Source: Pararhodobacter aggregans (GTDB lineage Bacteria; Pseudomonadota; Alphaproteobacteria; Rhodobacterales; Rhodobacteraceae). Taken from it: a DNA stretch of 64,000 nucleotides. Shown in pieces: positions 51,736-60,946 of the stretch. Position 1 is the first letter of the stretch. Every line of letters begins with the position of its first letter. The notes beneath the pieces are model-generated. The model was not told where the DNA came from. It saw only the letters and a program-made list of their open reading frames with translations, and ran no database searches. Both the position numbers and the translations under genes were made by a program. The stretch spans positions 62,001 through 126,000 of the forward strand of contig NZ_QDDR01000012.1 of NCBI RefSeq assembly GCF_003075525.1, given 5' to 3'.

Positions 51736-53117
51736 TGCGCAATTCCCTTGCCCGGACGGATCTGGCCTTTGTCCTGCATCCCCAGACCGACCCTGCCCTG
51801 CTCGAGGTCGAAGGGCCGATGATCCTGGACCACGGAAACGGCGTCTTTGTCACCGACAGCAGCGGGCGCACCTATCTGGAGGGCATGTCAAGCCTGTGGT
51901 GCGCGGCCCTCGGCTTCAACGAACCGCGACTGGCCCGCGCCGCGGCGGAACAGATCGCCCGCCTCGGCACCTATCATACCTTCAACCGACGCTCGAATCC
52001 GGCGGTGATCGACCTGGCAGAGCGGCTTGTCGCCCTGTCGCCAATGCCGGATGGCAAGGCAATATTTGCCAATTCCGGCTCGGAAGCGGTCGATACGATG
52101 ATCAAGCTGGCCTGGCTTTACCATTCGGGCCGCGGCGCGCCCGAGCGGCGCAAGATCATCAGCCGCCGTCGCGCCTATCACGGCAGCACGGTCCTGGGCG
52201 CCACGCTCAGCGGGATCCCTTCGATGCGGGGGGCCTTTGCCTGGCCGGATCCGGGCGTCCTTTTTGCCGAGGCCCCGCATTTCTACACCGGCGGCAAGGC
52301 GGGTGAAAGCGAGGAGGAATTCGCGGACCGGCTTGTCGGCGACATCGCGGCGATGATCGAGGCCGAGGGGGCGCAAAGCATTGCGGCGATGATCGCCGAG
52401 CCGGTGATGGGAGCCGGCGGCGTCATCCTTCCGCCCGCCAGCTATTTTCCGAAGCTGGCCGCCCTGCTGCGAGGCCATGGAATCCTGCTGCTCAGCGATG
52501 AGGTGATCTGCGGATTCGGCCGCACCGGCGAATGGTTCGGCTGCCAGGCCTTCGGCTTCCGGCCCGACATGATGAGCGTCGCCAAGGCGCTGTCCTCGGG
52601 CTACCAGCCGATCGGGGCAACCCTGCTCAGCGCCGAGGTTCACGAGGTGGTCCGGGCCGAGGCCAGCCGCCTGGGCGTCCTGGGCCATGGTTTCACCTAT
52701 GCCGGGCACCCGGTGACCAGCGCCGTCGCGCTCGAGACGCTGAAGATCTACGAGGAGATGGACCTGCTGGCCCGGGTCCGGGCGCTGGCGCCGGCGTTTC
52801 GCGCGCATGTCGGGGCGCTGGCCTCTCATCCGCTGGTGGGTGATGCCCGCGCTGTCGGGCTGATCGGCGCGGTCGAGCTGGTCGCAGATCGCGCCACCCG
52901 TCGGCCCTTTGCCGCTTCCGATGGCGTGGGGACCAGGCTCATCGCTTTGGCGCTGGAGCAAGGCCTGATCCTGCGCAACCTCGGGGACACGATCGCCATC
53001 TGCCCGCCTCTGGTCATTGCGCCCGCCGAGCTGGACCTGCTGTTCACCCGTCTGCGGCAGGCACTTGACGCCCTGTCCGATACGCTGGCCGCAATCCCGC
53101 AGGAGAAAACGGCATGA
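51732..53117 (+). CDS. Class III aminotransferase (omega-amino acid--pyruvate type)
   Basis: A 461-residue PLP-dependent aminotransferase. Landmarks include FANSGSEAVDTMIKLAWLYH, SRRRAYHGSTVLGATLSG, the PLP Asp in LLLSDEVICGFGRTGEWFG and the Schiff-base Lys in SVAKALSSGYQPIGATLL (residue 284 counting from the second Met). The class acts on omega-amino groups, amines or beta-amino acids. The start is either of two adjacent ATGs (51732, 51735) that overlap the Rid stop. Flanking amidases suggest the donor is an amino acid or amine released from an amide. Confidence 0.93.
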   Translation: MMRNSLARTDLAFVLHPQTDPALLEVEGPMILDHGNGVFVTDSSGRTYLEGMSSLWCAALGFNEPRLARAAAEQIARLGTYHTFNRRSNPAVIDLAERLVALSPMPDGKAIFANSGSEAVDTMIKLAWLYHSGRGAPERRKIISRRRAYHGSTVLGATLSGIPSMRGAFAWPDPGVLFAEAPHFYTGGKAGESEEEFADRLVGDIAAMIEAEGAQSIAAMIAEPVMGAGGVILPPASYFPKLAALLRGHGILLLSDEVICGFGRTGEWFGCQAFGFRPDMMSVAKALSSGYQPIGATLLSAEVHEVVRAEASRLGVLGHGFTYAGHPVTSAVALETLKIYEEMDLLARVRALAPAFRAHVGALASHPLVGDARAVGLIGAVELVADRATRRPFAASDGVGTRLIALALEQGLILRNLGDTIAICPPLVIAPAELDLLFTRLRQALDALSDTLAAIPQEKTA

Positions 53118-54541
53118 TCGAGGAGATTCTTGACCGCGATGCAATGGCGCAGGCCGAAGCCGTGGCCAGAGGCGAGGTCAGCGCGGTCGAACTGGCGCAG
53201 GCCGCCATCGCCCGGATCGAAACCGGCGAGCCCGTCCTGAATGCCGTGACGCAGCGCTTCTTCACCGAGGCTCTGACACAGGCGGCGGCCGACCTGCCGG
53301 CGGGGCCGTTTCGTGGCGTGCCCTTCCTGGTGAAGGATTTCTATTGCCATATGGCAGGAACCCCCACGACCGGCAGCGCCCGCCTGCTGGCCCAGAACGT
53401 GATCGACCATGACAGCGCGCTCATGGCGCGGTATCGTCAGGCCGGATTCGTCACCCTTGGCAAGACCAACGTGCCGGAAATGGTGACGATGGGCACGACC
53501 GAGCCGGTCTGGCGCGGTCCCACCCACAACCCCTGGAATACCGCCCATACGCCGGGCGGCTCGTCGGGCGGGGCGGCGGCAGCGGTGGCGGCGGGATATG
53601 TCGCGGTGGCGCATGCCAATGACGGCGCAGGCTCGATCCGCATTCCGGCCTCATGCTGCGGGCTCTTCGGGCTGAAACCGTCCCGGGCGCGGATCACGCT
53701 GGGGCCCGATGTCGGCGAAGCCATCGGTGGCATAACGGCGGAACATGTCGTGTCGCGATCCGTGCGTGACAGCGCAGCGGTGCTCGATACCACCGCCGGG
53801 GCCTTGCCGGGCGACCCCTATGTCGCGCCCGAACCGGCGGAGAGCTTCCTCTCGTCGATCGCCACGCCTCGGAGTGGGTTGCGGATCGGGGTGACCCTGG
53901 ATGCGCCCGACGGCACGGAATCCGCCCCTGACTGTCGCGCGGCGGTCCTGCAGGCGGTCGAAATCCTGCGCGGCCTTGGCCACCGGGTCGAGGAGGTCGC
54001 GCTTCCGTTCGACGGGACTGCCTTCCGCGCGGCGCTGGCCAGCTTCTGGCCGATGACGGTCACGCGTGGACTGAGCGCGATTGCGGCGGCCCGGGGTGCC
54101 GATCCCGAGGTTCTGGTGCGCGAGCTTGAACCCTTCAACCAGCATCTCTTCGCTTTGGGCATCTCGCGCCGGGCGGTCGATTACATCCGCGATCTGGTGT
54201 TCTTCCAGGGGATGGCCCGGGCGATGGGGCAATTCTTCGCCACGCAGGACATCTGGCTGTCGCCGGTGCTGCCTTTCGCACCGCCCCGGCTCGGCTATTT
54301 CGACGCGGCGGCTGTGGGATGTGACACGGCCTGGAGCCGGGTGCTCGATTCCTTCATGTTCACCGCGCCTGCCAATGTCACCGGCCTGCCATCGGCCAGC
54401 GTTCCGATGAAGGTGACGGCAGAGGGGCTCCCGGTGGGCATCCAGCTCACTGCGGCGCTGAACGACGAAGCGACCATCCTCAACCTTGCCGCCCAACTCG
54501 AATCGGCAAACCCCTGGGTAATGCCCGGGCGCAAGTTCTAG
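53114..54541 (+). CDS. Amidase (amidase signature family), first of two
   Basis: A 475-residue amidase-signature hydrolase. The Ser-cisSer-Lys triad is visible: Lys74 (VPFLVKDFY), Ser150 ([12 protein letters not shown]) and nucleophile Ser174 ([11 protein letters not shown]). Such enzymes hydrolyse carboxamides. It overlaps the aminotransferase gene by four bases and is followed by the ABC transporter. It resembles catabolic amidases more than GatA because of its context and the lack of gatB/gatC. Substrate is unknown. Confidence 0.92.
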   Translation: MIEEILDRDAMAQAEAVARGEVSAVELAQAAIARIETGEPVLNAVTQRFFTEALTQAAADLPAGPFRGVPFLVKDFYCHMAGTPTTGSARLLAQNVIDHDSALMARYRQAGFVTLGKTNVPEMVTMGTTEPVWRGPTHNPWNTAHTPGGSSGGAAAAVAAGYVAVAHANDGAGSIRIPASCCGLFGLKPSRARITLGPDVGEAIGGITAEHVVSRSVRDSAAVLDTTAGALPGDPYVAPEPAESFLSSIATPRSGLRIGVTLDAPDGTESAPDCRAAVLQAVEILRGLGHRVEEVALPFDGTAFRAALASFWPMTVTRGLSAIAAARGADPEVLVRELEPFNQHLFALGISRRAVDYIRDLVFFQGMARAMGQFFATQDIWLSPVLPFAPPRLGYFDAAAVGCDTAWSRVLDSFMFTAPANVTGLPSASVPMKVTAEGLPVGIQLTAALNDEATILNLAAQLESANPWVMPGRKF

Positions 54542-54572
54542 ACGACAACCAACCACAACAGGGAGTTACAAC

Positions 54573-55880
54573 ATGGGTCATCGCATCCATCGGAGAAGCA
54601 TGCTCAAAGGGTCGGCCTGGCTGGCCGGGGCGTCGGCGGTGCTGTCCGGCGCAAACGGCGCCCGGGCAGAGGCAAATGGCGAGCCGATCCCCGTCGGTCA
54701 GGCTGCGCCGCTGACCGATTTCGCCGCCGCTGACGGGGTGGAGTTCCGCAACGGGTTGATCATGGCCTGTGACGAGATCAATGCCCTCGGCGGCATCCTC
54801 GGCCGCCCGCTGGAGCCGCATTTCGTCGACACCCGCCAGATGGGCGACGCGACCAATGTGCAGGCGGTGCAGCGGCTGATCGACCGCTACGGCGTGCATG
54901 CCGTAATCAACGGTTACAACACCGGATCGGGTTCGGCCGTGCAGGACGCGATTGCCGATGCCGGCATCATCTACCTGCATAACGACACGTCCAGCGGGCA
55001 TGGCGTGCTGATCGGCTCGGACCCGGACCGCTATTTCGGATCCTTCCAGACCGACCCTTCGGAAACCTGGTATGGGTCGGGTCTGCTGAAATTCCTGTCG
55101 TCGCTGACCGATGGCGGCGCTTTCACCCCCGCCAATCGCCGACTGGCGATCATTCTGTCGGCGGGGACCTATTCCTCGAACATCGCCAATGTGGTCCGGG
55201 AAGGCGCCGCCACGCTGGGCTGGGAGGTCAGTCTCTACGAGACCGTCAACGTGCCGATCTCGGAATGGGGTCCGACTTTGTCGAAACTGCGCCAGGATCC
55301 CCCCGGCGTGATCGTGGTGACGCATTATTTCCCGGCCGATCTGGCGCAGTTCATGGTTCAGTTCATGACCAATCCGACGCCCAGCCTGATCTACATGCAA
55401 TATGGTCCCTCGGTGAAATCGTTCCGCGACATCGCCGGGCCCGCAGCGGCCGGTGTGGTGTTCTCGACGGTCATCGGCGCGCTGCAGGACGAGATCGGCC
55501 TCGATTTCGAGACCCGCTACAAGGCGCGCTTCGGCGAGGACGCGGGCCATAATTCGGGTGTGCAATCCTATAACGCGGCCTGGATCTGGGCGACGGCGGC
55601 CGCCCTGGCCGGAGGCTCGGGCGGCCCGGGCGAGGACGCGCAGAACCGCAAGGTCGCAGACCGGATCCGGGCGATGATCCACCGCGGCCCGAACGGGACG
55701 ACGCGCTTCATCGCCGGCGAGCAGGCTGCGGCGTCCTATCCCGGCGGCACCGACGACCCGTCGCTCGGCATGCCGCACCAGTTTCTGCAGATCCAGGACC
55801 ACACGGCCGAGCCGGTCCTGATCGCGCCCTGGCCCTATGCCAAGGCCGATTTCGTCACCCCGCCCTGGATCGCGGACTGA
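54573..55880 (+). CDS. LIV-type ABC transporter substrate-binding protein (Tat-exported)
   Basis: A 435-residue Peripla_BP_6-type receptor. The N-terminus is a twin-arginine signal (HRRSMLKGSAWLAGASAVLSG...ARA/EA, about residues 6-32). The mature part shows IPVGQAAPLTDFAAADGVEFRNGLIMACDEINALGGILGRPLEPHFVDTRQ, typical of branched-chain amino-acid and amide/urea receptors. GGGAGTTACAAC precedes the ATG. It starts the transporter set that lies between two amidases, so an amide is a plausible ligand. Confidence 0.92.
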   Translation: MGHRIHRRSMLKGSAWLAGASAVLSGANGARAEANGEPIPVGQAAPLTDFAAADGVEFRNGLIMACDEINALGGILGRPLEPHFVDTRQMGDATNVQAVQRLIDRYGVHAVINGYNTGSGSAVQDAIADAGIIYLHNDTSSGHGVLIGSDPDRYFGSFQTDPSETWYGSGLLKFLSSLTDGGAFTPANRRLAIILSAGTYSSNIANVVREGAATLGWEVSLYETVNVPISEWGPTLSKLRQDPPGVIVVTHYFPADLAQFMVQFMTNPTPSLIYMQYGPSVKSFRDIAGPAAAGVVFSTVIGALQDEIGLDFETRYKARFGEDAGHNSGVQSYNAAWIWATAAALAGGSGGPGEDAQNRKVADRIRAMIHRGPNGTTRFIAGEQAAASYPGGTDDPSLGMPHQFLQIQDHTAEPVLIAPWPYAKADFVTPPWIAD

Positions 55881-55883
55881 CCG

Positions 55884-56696
55884 ATGACCCAGGCAAGGGA
55901 AACCCCTCTCCTGTCCTGCCGCAATGTCACGAAGGCGTTCGGGTCGCTGACGGCTGTCAACGACCTGAGCTTCGAGCTTGCCGCGGGTGAGGTCCTCGGT
56001 ATCGGCGGGCCGAACGGCGCCGGAAAGACCACGCTCTTCGAAATGATCTCGGGACAGACGGGCGTCACCTCGGGGACGATCGCGCTGGAAGGGCGCGATA
56101 TCACGACGCTGTCGCCGGTCGGACGCTGCCATGCCGGGCTTGCCCGTGTCTTTCAGCTGAATACCGGATTCGACAGCCTGACCGTGCGCGAGAATGTGCT
56201 GGTCGCGGCCTATTACGGGCGGGCCCCGCGGCGGATGCCGGGCCTTCGCGTGCCCTCGGAGGTCGGCGACCGGGTGCAGGATGCGCTCGGCCGGGTCGGG
56301 CTGGAAGCAAGCGCGGATCGTCCGGCCGCCACGCTGCCGGTCATCGACCGCAAGCTTCTGATGATCGCCGGTGCGCTGGCGATGTCGCCGAAACTGCTGT
56401 TGCTGGACGAACCCGTGGGCGGGCTGACGCAACGGGAAATTGATCGGGTGGCCGATGTTGTCAGGCAGGTTGCAGCCGGCGGGGTCACGGTCGTGCTGAT
56501 CGAACACGTGATGCGCTTTCTGGTGCAATTGTCGAACCGGGTGATGATCCTGCACCACGGCAAAAAGCTCTATGAGGGCGACGCAAGCGGCCTTTCCCGC
56601 GATCGCGATGTGGTCGAGGTCTATCTCGGCCACGGAGCGGGGAAAGAGGTCGCGCGGATGGCCGCGGACCGGGCGGAGGTGCGCCATGTCGGATGA
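55884..56696 (+). CDS. LIV-type ABC transporter ATPase (LivG-like) with atypical signature loop
   Basis: A 270-residue ATPase. Walker A is GPNGAGKTT (residues 42-50) and Walker B LLLLDEPVGG (171-180), followed by VVLIEHVMRF. The C-loop normally reading LSxGQ/LPYGQ is replaced by LPVIDRK (151-157), lacking the signature glycine. This is unusual for an ABC ATPase and may make it the catalytically weaker partner of the LivF-like subunit, whose signature is intact. It lies three bases after the receptor gene and overlaps livF by 11 bases. Confidence 0.9.
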   Translation: MTQARETPLLSCRNVTKAFGSLTAVNDLSFELAAGEVLGIGGPNGAGKTTLFEMISGQTGVTSGTIALEGRDITTLSPVGRCHAGLARVFQLNTGFDSLTVRENVLVAAYYGRAPRRMPGLRVPSEVGDRVQDALGRVGLEASADRPAATLPVIDRKLLMIAGALAMSPKLLLLDEPVGGLTQREIDRVADVVRQVAAGGVTVVLIEHVMRFLVQLSNRVMILHHGKKLYEGDASGLSRDRDVVEVYLGHGAGKEVARMAADRAEVRHVG

Positions 56697-57399
56697 CCTC
56701 GTGATCTCGGATCTTGCGGCCGGTTATGGTCATCAGTCCGTTCTGCACGATCTGACGCTGCGGGCGCAGGCTGGCAGGCTCACCGCGATCATCGGGCCGA
56801 ACGGTCATGGCAAGACCACGCTGCTGCGGGCAATCTCGGGTCTGATCGCAGTCAGGACGGGCGAAATCCGACTGGGGGCAGACCGGATATCCGGGCTTCC
56901 GGCCGAAGCCGTCGTCGCGCGCGGGATTGTCCACGTGCCGCAGGGGGATTTGCTGTTTCCCGACATGACGGTGCTGGAAAACCTGCGCATGGGGGCCTTT
57001 CTTCCTGCCGCCGCCCGGCAGGAAAAGACCGTGCTGGAGGAGGTCTACACCCTCCTGCCCAAGTTGCGGGACCGCGAAAACCAGATCGCGCGCACCTTGT
57101 CGGGGGGCGAGCGGCGGATGGTCGGCATCGGGCGGGGGCTGATGGCCTCGGGCCGGGTGCTGATGCTCGACGAGCCATCGCTGGGTCTGGCGCCGATCGT
57201 GATCGAACAGATCTATGAGGTGATCGCCGGATTGCGCCGCGCCGGGCGCAGCATCCTGCTGGTCGAGGAAAACGCCATGCGGGCCGCCGCAATCGCCGAT
57301 CAGGTGCATCTGCTGGACCATGGCACCCTCAACTGGAGCGGCACCGGCGCAGAGCTTTCGGGCCGCCCCGAGCTTCTTGAAACCTATCTGGGGGTGTGA
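56686..57399 (+). CDS. LIV-type ABC transporter ATPase (LivF-like)
   Basis: A 237-residue ATPase with complete motifs: Walker A GPNGHGKTT, Q-loop VPQGDLLFPDMTVLENL, signature LSGGERRM and Walker B VLMLDEPSLGLAP, with LLVEENAMRAAAIAD at the H-loop position (Glu-Asn in place of His, common in LivF). The start at 56686 overlaps the livG end by 11 bases. An earlier open frame inside livG is a shadow. It pairs with the LivG-like ATPase. Confidence 0.93.
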   Translation: MSDDLVISDLAAGYGHQSVLHDLTLRAQAGRLTAIIGPNGHGKTTLLRAISGLIAVRTGEIRLGADRISGLPAEAVVARGIVHVPQGDLLFPDMTVLENLRMGAFLPAAARQEKTVLEEVYTLLPKLRDRENQIARTLSGGERRMVGIGRGLMASGRVLMLDEPSLGLAPIVIEQIYEVIAGLRRAGRSILLVEENAMRAAAIADQVHLLDHGTLNWSGTGAELSGRPELLETYLGV

Positions 57400-57402
57400 G
57401 CG

Positions 57403-58281
57403 ATGGATGTCTTCTTCCAGATCCTCGCCTCGGGCCTGACGCTGGGCGCGGTCTATGCGATTTCCACCGTCGGGCTGGCGCTGGTCTTCGGCGCGATGAA
57501 CATGCTCAACATGAGCCATGGCGCGCTTATGGCGCTTGGCGGATACATGGCCTGGTTCACCATGACCGGCCTCGGCCTGCCGCCGGTTGCGGGAATGCTG
57601 GTCGCGGTGCTGGTCTGCGCCGGTGTGGGCGTCCTGATCTATCTGCTCATCGCCGGGCCCATGCTGCGTTCGGAAGGGTTCGAGACCCGTGTCTTCATCG
57701 CGACCATCGGCTTCGGTGCGATGCTGGAAAGCGTGATCCTGATGGCTTTCGGGCCACAGCCGAAGCCGCAGCCGCTGGCGGTGCAGGGCGGGCTTTCCGT
57801 TGCACAGGTGCATCTGCCCGTCCAGAACCTGCTGATCCTGGCGCTGGCCATGGTCCTCATGGCGGCGCTGGCGCTGCTCTTGCAAAAGAGCCGTATCGGC
57901 AGGGCGATCCGGGCAACGGCGCAGAACCGGGATGCCGCAAGGCTGATGGGCGTGCGGGTCGGCATGGTCTACGCGCTGGTGCTGGCGATCTCGGGCGGGC
58001 TCGCGGCGGTGTCCGGGATCACGGTCTCGTCGCTGTCCAGCCTGCTGCCGAACATGGGGGGCGATCCGATGCTGAAAGCCTTCATCATCTGCGTCGTCGC
58101 CGGGCTTGGCCGTGTGCCGGGCAGCGTGGTTGCCGCCCTGTTCATCGGCCTCTTCGAGGCGGTGGTCCAATATACCGTCGGGGTGCGCTTCAGCTTCGCC
58201 TCGCTGCTTCTTCTCGTCATTGTGGTGCTGATCTGGAAGCCTCAGGGCGTGTTCGGGCGCCATCAGGGAGTTCGTCTATGA
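57403..58281 (+). CDS. LIV-type ABC transporter permease (LivH-like)
   Basis: A 292-residue permease with about eight membrane segments: FFQILASGLTLGAVYAISTVGLALVFGAMNMLNMSHGALMALGGYMAWF is the standard LivH opening, and RIGRAIRATAQNRDAARLMGVRVGMVYALVLAISGGLAAVSG the cytoplasmic coupling region. It begins three bases after livF and overlaps livM by four bases. Confidence 0.95.
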   Translation: MDVFFQILASGLTLGAVYAISTVGLALVFGAMNMLNMSHGALMALGGYMAWFTMTGLGLPPVAGMLVAVLVCAGVGVLIYLLIAGPMLRSEGFETRVFIATIGFGAMLESVILMAFGPQPKPQPLAVQGGLSVAQVHLPVQNLLILALAMVLMAALALLLQKSRIGRAIRATAQNRDAARLMGVRVGMVYALVLAISGGLAAVSGITVSSLSSLLPNMGGDPMLKAFIICVVAGLGRVPGSVVAALFIGLFEAVVQYTVGVRFSFASLLLLVIVVLIWKPQGVFGRHQGVRL

Positions 58282-59282
58282 CTGCCATGCGTCGTGATCT
58301 TCTTCTCTGCGGCCTGTTCGCCTGTGCCGCCCTGTTCTGGCCCATGATCTCGGACATGCGCTATTCGGTCACCCAGACCACCTTTTTCTTCATCTGGGCC
58401 ACCGTGGTGGTGCAGTGGAATCTGGTCTTCGGGATCGGCGGGATCTTCTCGCTGGCCCAGGTCGCGATCTTTGCCATCGGCGCCTATGTGACGGCGATGC
58501 TGGGCTATTACCTCGGCACCTCGATGCTGCTGGCGATGCCGGCGGGCGCGGTGGCGGCGGTGGCGGCAAGCCTGGTCCTGGGCATCGCCTGCCTCAGGCT
58601 CTACGGGCCCTATGTCGCCCTGCTGACGATCTGCGTGTCGCAGGTTCTCTATGTGCTCATCGTGAATGACACCGATTGCTTCACCAACCCGCCGTCCGGA
58701 TGCATGCCGCTGATGGGCGGGGTTCGCGGCTTCTCGCGCTTCGGCGATCTGGGTTTCCGCGACTGGCTTGGCGCGGGCTTCTACATCGGCAATTACTATG
58801 TCGGGCTCTTGCTGCTGACCGCCGCGATCCTGTTCTCGATCGCGATCATCCATAGCCCGATGGGACTGGCCTTCCGGGCCCTGCGCGACAACCCTGTCTA
58901 TGCCGCGGCCCGGGGTGTCGACCGCTTCCGCTATCAGCTGTGGATCTTCGGGCTGTCGGCCTTTTTCACCGGTCTCTCGGGCGCCTTCTATGCGGTCAAT
59001 ACTGGCGTGGTCGGCCCGGTGGTGTTTTCCTTCCAGCATCTGCTCTTCCTGCTCTCGATGATCGTGATCGGCGGGATCGGCACGGTCTGGGGGCCGGTAA
59101 TCGGGGCGGCCGTGCTGATGCTGGCGGATGAAGCCATGCGCGAGCTCGGCGATTTCCGCGACATCGGCATGGGCTTGCTGCTGGTTGCCTGTGTCGTGCT
59201 GATGCCCCGGGGCCTGACAGGGCTTTTCCAGGACATGGCCCGGCGGTTTGCAAAACCGGCCGACACCGAAGGAGCGACGTGA
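58278..59282 (+). CDS. LIV-type ABC transporter permease (LivM-like)
   Basis: A 334-residue permease completing the transporter: NLVFGIGGIFSLAQVAIFAIGAYVTAMLGYYLG near the N-terminus and IHSPMGLAFRALRDNPVYAAARGVDRFRYQLWIFGLSAFFTGLSGAFYA with GGIGTVWGPVIGAAVL toward the end are LivM hallmarks. The start at 58278 overlaps livH by ATGA. A much longer same-frame opening upstream runs through livH and is a shadow. Its stop overlaps the second amidase start. Confidence 0.95.
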   Translation: MTAMRRDLLLCGLFACAALFWPMISDMRYSVTQTTFFFIWATVVVQWNLVFGIGGIFSLAQVAIFAIGAYVTAMLGYYLGTSMLLAMPAGAVAAVAASLVLGIACLRLYGPYVALLTICVSQVLYVLIVNDTDCFTNPPSGCMPLMGGVRGFSRFGDLGFRDWLGAGFYIGNYYVGLLLLTAAILFSIAIIHSPMGLAFRALRDNPVYAAARGVDRFRYQLWIFGLSAFFTGLSGAFYAVNTGVVGPVVFSFQHLLFLLSMIVIGGIGTVWGPVIGAAVLMLADEAMRELGDFRDIGMGLLLVACVVLMPRGLTGLFQDMARRFAKPADTEGAT

Positions 59283-60724
59283 TGTCCGGACCGACGCTGG
59301 TGACCATGACGGAGCAGCTGCGCCAGTTGCGCAGCGGCGAGACGAGTGCCGAAGCCCTGATGTCCCGGGCGATCCGAAGGGCTGAAGACCTGGGTCATCT
59401 CAACGCGTTCCTGTGCCTGGAACCGGAAAAGGCGCTCGAGCAGGCCCGTTCGGTCGATCTGGCCCGAGGACGCGGCACGACCGTGCCGGCACTGGCCGGA
59501 CTGCCGGTCGCCGTGAAAGACAACGTCGATATCGCGGGCTGGATCACGTCAGGGGCGACGCCCGCTCTGGCGCAGATGCGCGCGAGGCAGACCGGACCCG
59601 TCGCACAGCGCCTGCTGGATGCCGGGGCGATTGTGCTGGGAAAGACCAATCTGCACGAACTGGCCTTCGGCGTCACGAATACGAATTTCGCGCCGATCCC
59701 GATGACACGGAATCCGCATGATCCGGGCCGGATCACGGGTGGCTCGTCCGGCGGGACGGCCGCCGCGATTGCGGCGGGGATCGTCGGGGCCGGGCTGGGC
59801 ACCGATACCTCCGGTTCGATCCGGATCCCGGCGGCGCTTTGCGGCATTGCCGGTTTGCGGCCATCGGTCGGCACCGGGGGAGCCGGGCGCAGATACCCCA
59901 CAGCCGGGGTGCTGCCCATCAGCCATACCAACGATACCGTCGGACCGATGGCGGCCTCGGTCGCGGATCTGGCCCTGCTCGACGCCGTCGTAACCGGAGC
60001 GGACCCCGTCACCGCCGCCCCCCTGAAAGGAATGCGCCTTGGCCTGCCCGCGTGCTTCTGGGTCGATATCGACGACGAGGTCGCGCGTCTTTGCCGGGCG
60101 GCCTGCGAAAGCCTGACCCGGGCAGGGGCCGAGCTGGTTCCGGTCAGCCTGCCCGGCCTTCGCGAGGCCTGGCGGCAGGTCTCGGCCCCGGTGGTCCTGA
60201 ATGAGCCACGCGAGGATATTCCCGCCTGGCTTGCGGCGCATGGGCGGGCCGATATCACGCTTTCCGCGATCGTCGACCAGATCGCCAACCCCGATGTGCG
60301 CGCGGCTTTCGGGGTGGTCATGTCAGAAAGCACCGCAGGCAGCTACCGCCCGGCGATGGAGACGCATCGCCCCGCCTTGTGCCGGATCTATGCGGCAGCC
60401 TTCCGGGAACAGGGCCTCGCGGCGCTGATCTTTCCCACTGTCCCCGTTCCCGCACCTCAGGCCCAGCCTGCCGATGCCTTCGGCCGGGTAAGCGTCAATG
60501 GCCGCGATCACGCGGTTTTCGAGACACTCATCCGCAACACGGATCCCGGGGCAAACGCCGGATTGCCCGGTCTGAGCCTGCCGGTCGGATTTACCCGCGA
60601 TGGCTTGCCGGTCGGCCTGGAACTTGACGGGCAAGTGGGTTCGGATCGCGATCTGCTGAGCCTTGGCATGACGATCGAGTTGATCCTCGCCGACGTCAGG
60701 CACCCTGGCGCCCTGAGCCGCTGA
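59282..60724 (+). CDS. Amidase (amidase signature family), second of two
   Basis: A 480-residue amidase with the full triad: Lys79 (LPVAVKDNVDI), Ser155 (ITGGSSGGTAAA) and nucleophile Ser179 (DTSGSIRIPAALCG). It is only distantly similar to the first amidase at 53114 and resembles mandelamide/indoleacetamide hydrolase-type enzymes. The ATG at 59282 follows GAAGGAGCGACGT; a GTG one codon earlier is also possible. It is the last gene of the E1-IclR-Rid-aminotransferase-amidase-Liv operon. Two different amidases around one importer suggest successive hydrolysis of two amide bonds or two related substrates. Confidence 0.92.
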   Translation: MSGPTLVTMTEQLRQLRSGETSAEALMSRAIRRAEDLGHLNAFLCLEPEKALEQARSVDLARGRGTTVPALAGLPVAVKDNVDIAGWITSGATPALAQMRARQTGPVAQRLLDAGAIVLGKTNLHELAFGVTNTNFAPIPMTRNPHDPGRITGGSSGGTAAAIAAGIVGAGLGTDTSGSIRIPAALCGIAGLRPSVGTGGAGRRYPTAGVLPISHTNDTVGPMAASVADLALLDAVVTGADPVTAAPLKGMRLGLPACFWVDIDDEVARLCRAACESLTRAGAELVPVSLPGLREAWRQVSAPVVLNEPREDIPAWLAAHGRADITLSAIVDQIANPDVRAAFGVVMSESTAGSYRPAMETHRPALCRIYAAAFREQGLAALIFPTVPVPAPQAQPADAFGRVSVNGRDHAVFETLIRNTDPGANAGLPGLSLPVGFTRDGLPVGLELDGQVGSDRDLLSLGMTIELILADVRHPGALSR

Positions 60725-60743
60725 CGTCGGAACCGGCGCGGTC

Positions 60744-60762
60744 GCGGCAGGCGCCCTGCCGC
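60744..60762 (+). terminator. Hairpin after the second amidase
   Basis: GCGGCAGG and CCTGCCGC form a perfect 8-bp stem with a CGC loop, 19 bases after the amidase stop at the end of the long operon. No T-run follows, so it is at best a weak or Rho-assisted terminator. Confidence 0.35.
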
Positions 60763-60899
60763 CCGCCTCCGCGCGGCCACCCCATTGACCCTCGGCCGGG
60801 ATGAGCCGCGGACCGCTTGAGCGCATCTCGCTTCCTGACCGCTTGCGGGCGGCCCCGGCCCCGCCGGGACATCAGGCTTGACCGAGGCCCGGCATTTGC

Positions 60900-60930
60900 C
60901 CATAATTGAATAAATCGTTCATTATTGCAC
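60900..60930. promoter_or_regulatory. Predicted IclR operator upstream of the FAD monooxygenase
   Basis: An AT-rich stretch with a TGAA-N7-TTCA dyad contains GTTCATTATTG (60917-60927). The same 11 bases occur, in reverse orientation, in the iclR/small-HTH promoter at 63044-63054. It lies 20 bases ahead of the monooxygenase start. Binding by the IclR protein encoded at 62097 is inferred. Confidence 0.55.
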
Positions 60931-60946
60931 AAATGGGAGAAGGCCG

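Noticed and set aside
53114-54541. GatA subunit of the tRNA amidotransferase
   Set aside because: The amidase triad is shared with GatA, but there are no gatB or gatC genes. It overlaps an aminotransferase gene in a transporter operon, so a catabolic amidase is more likely.
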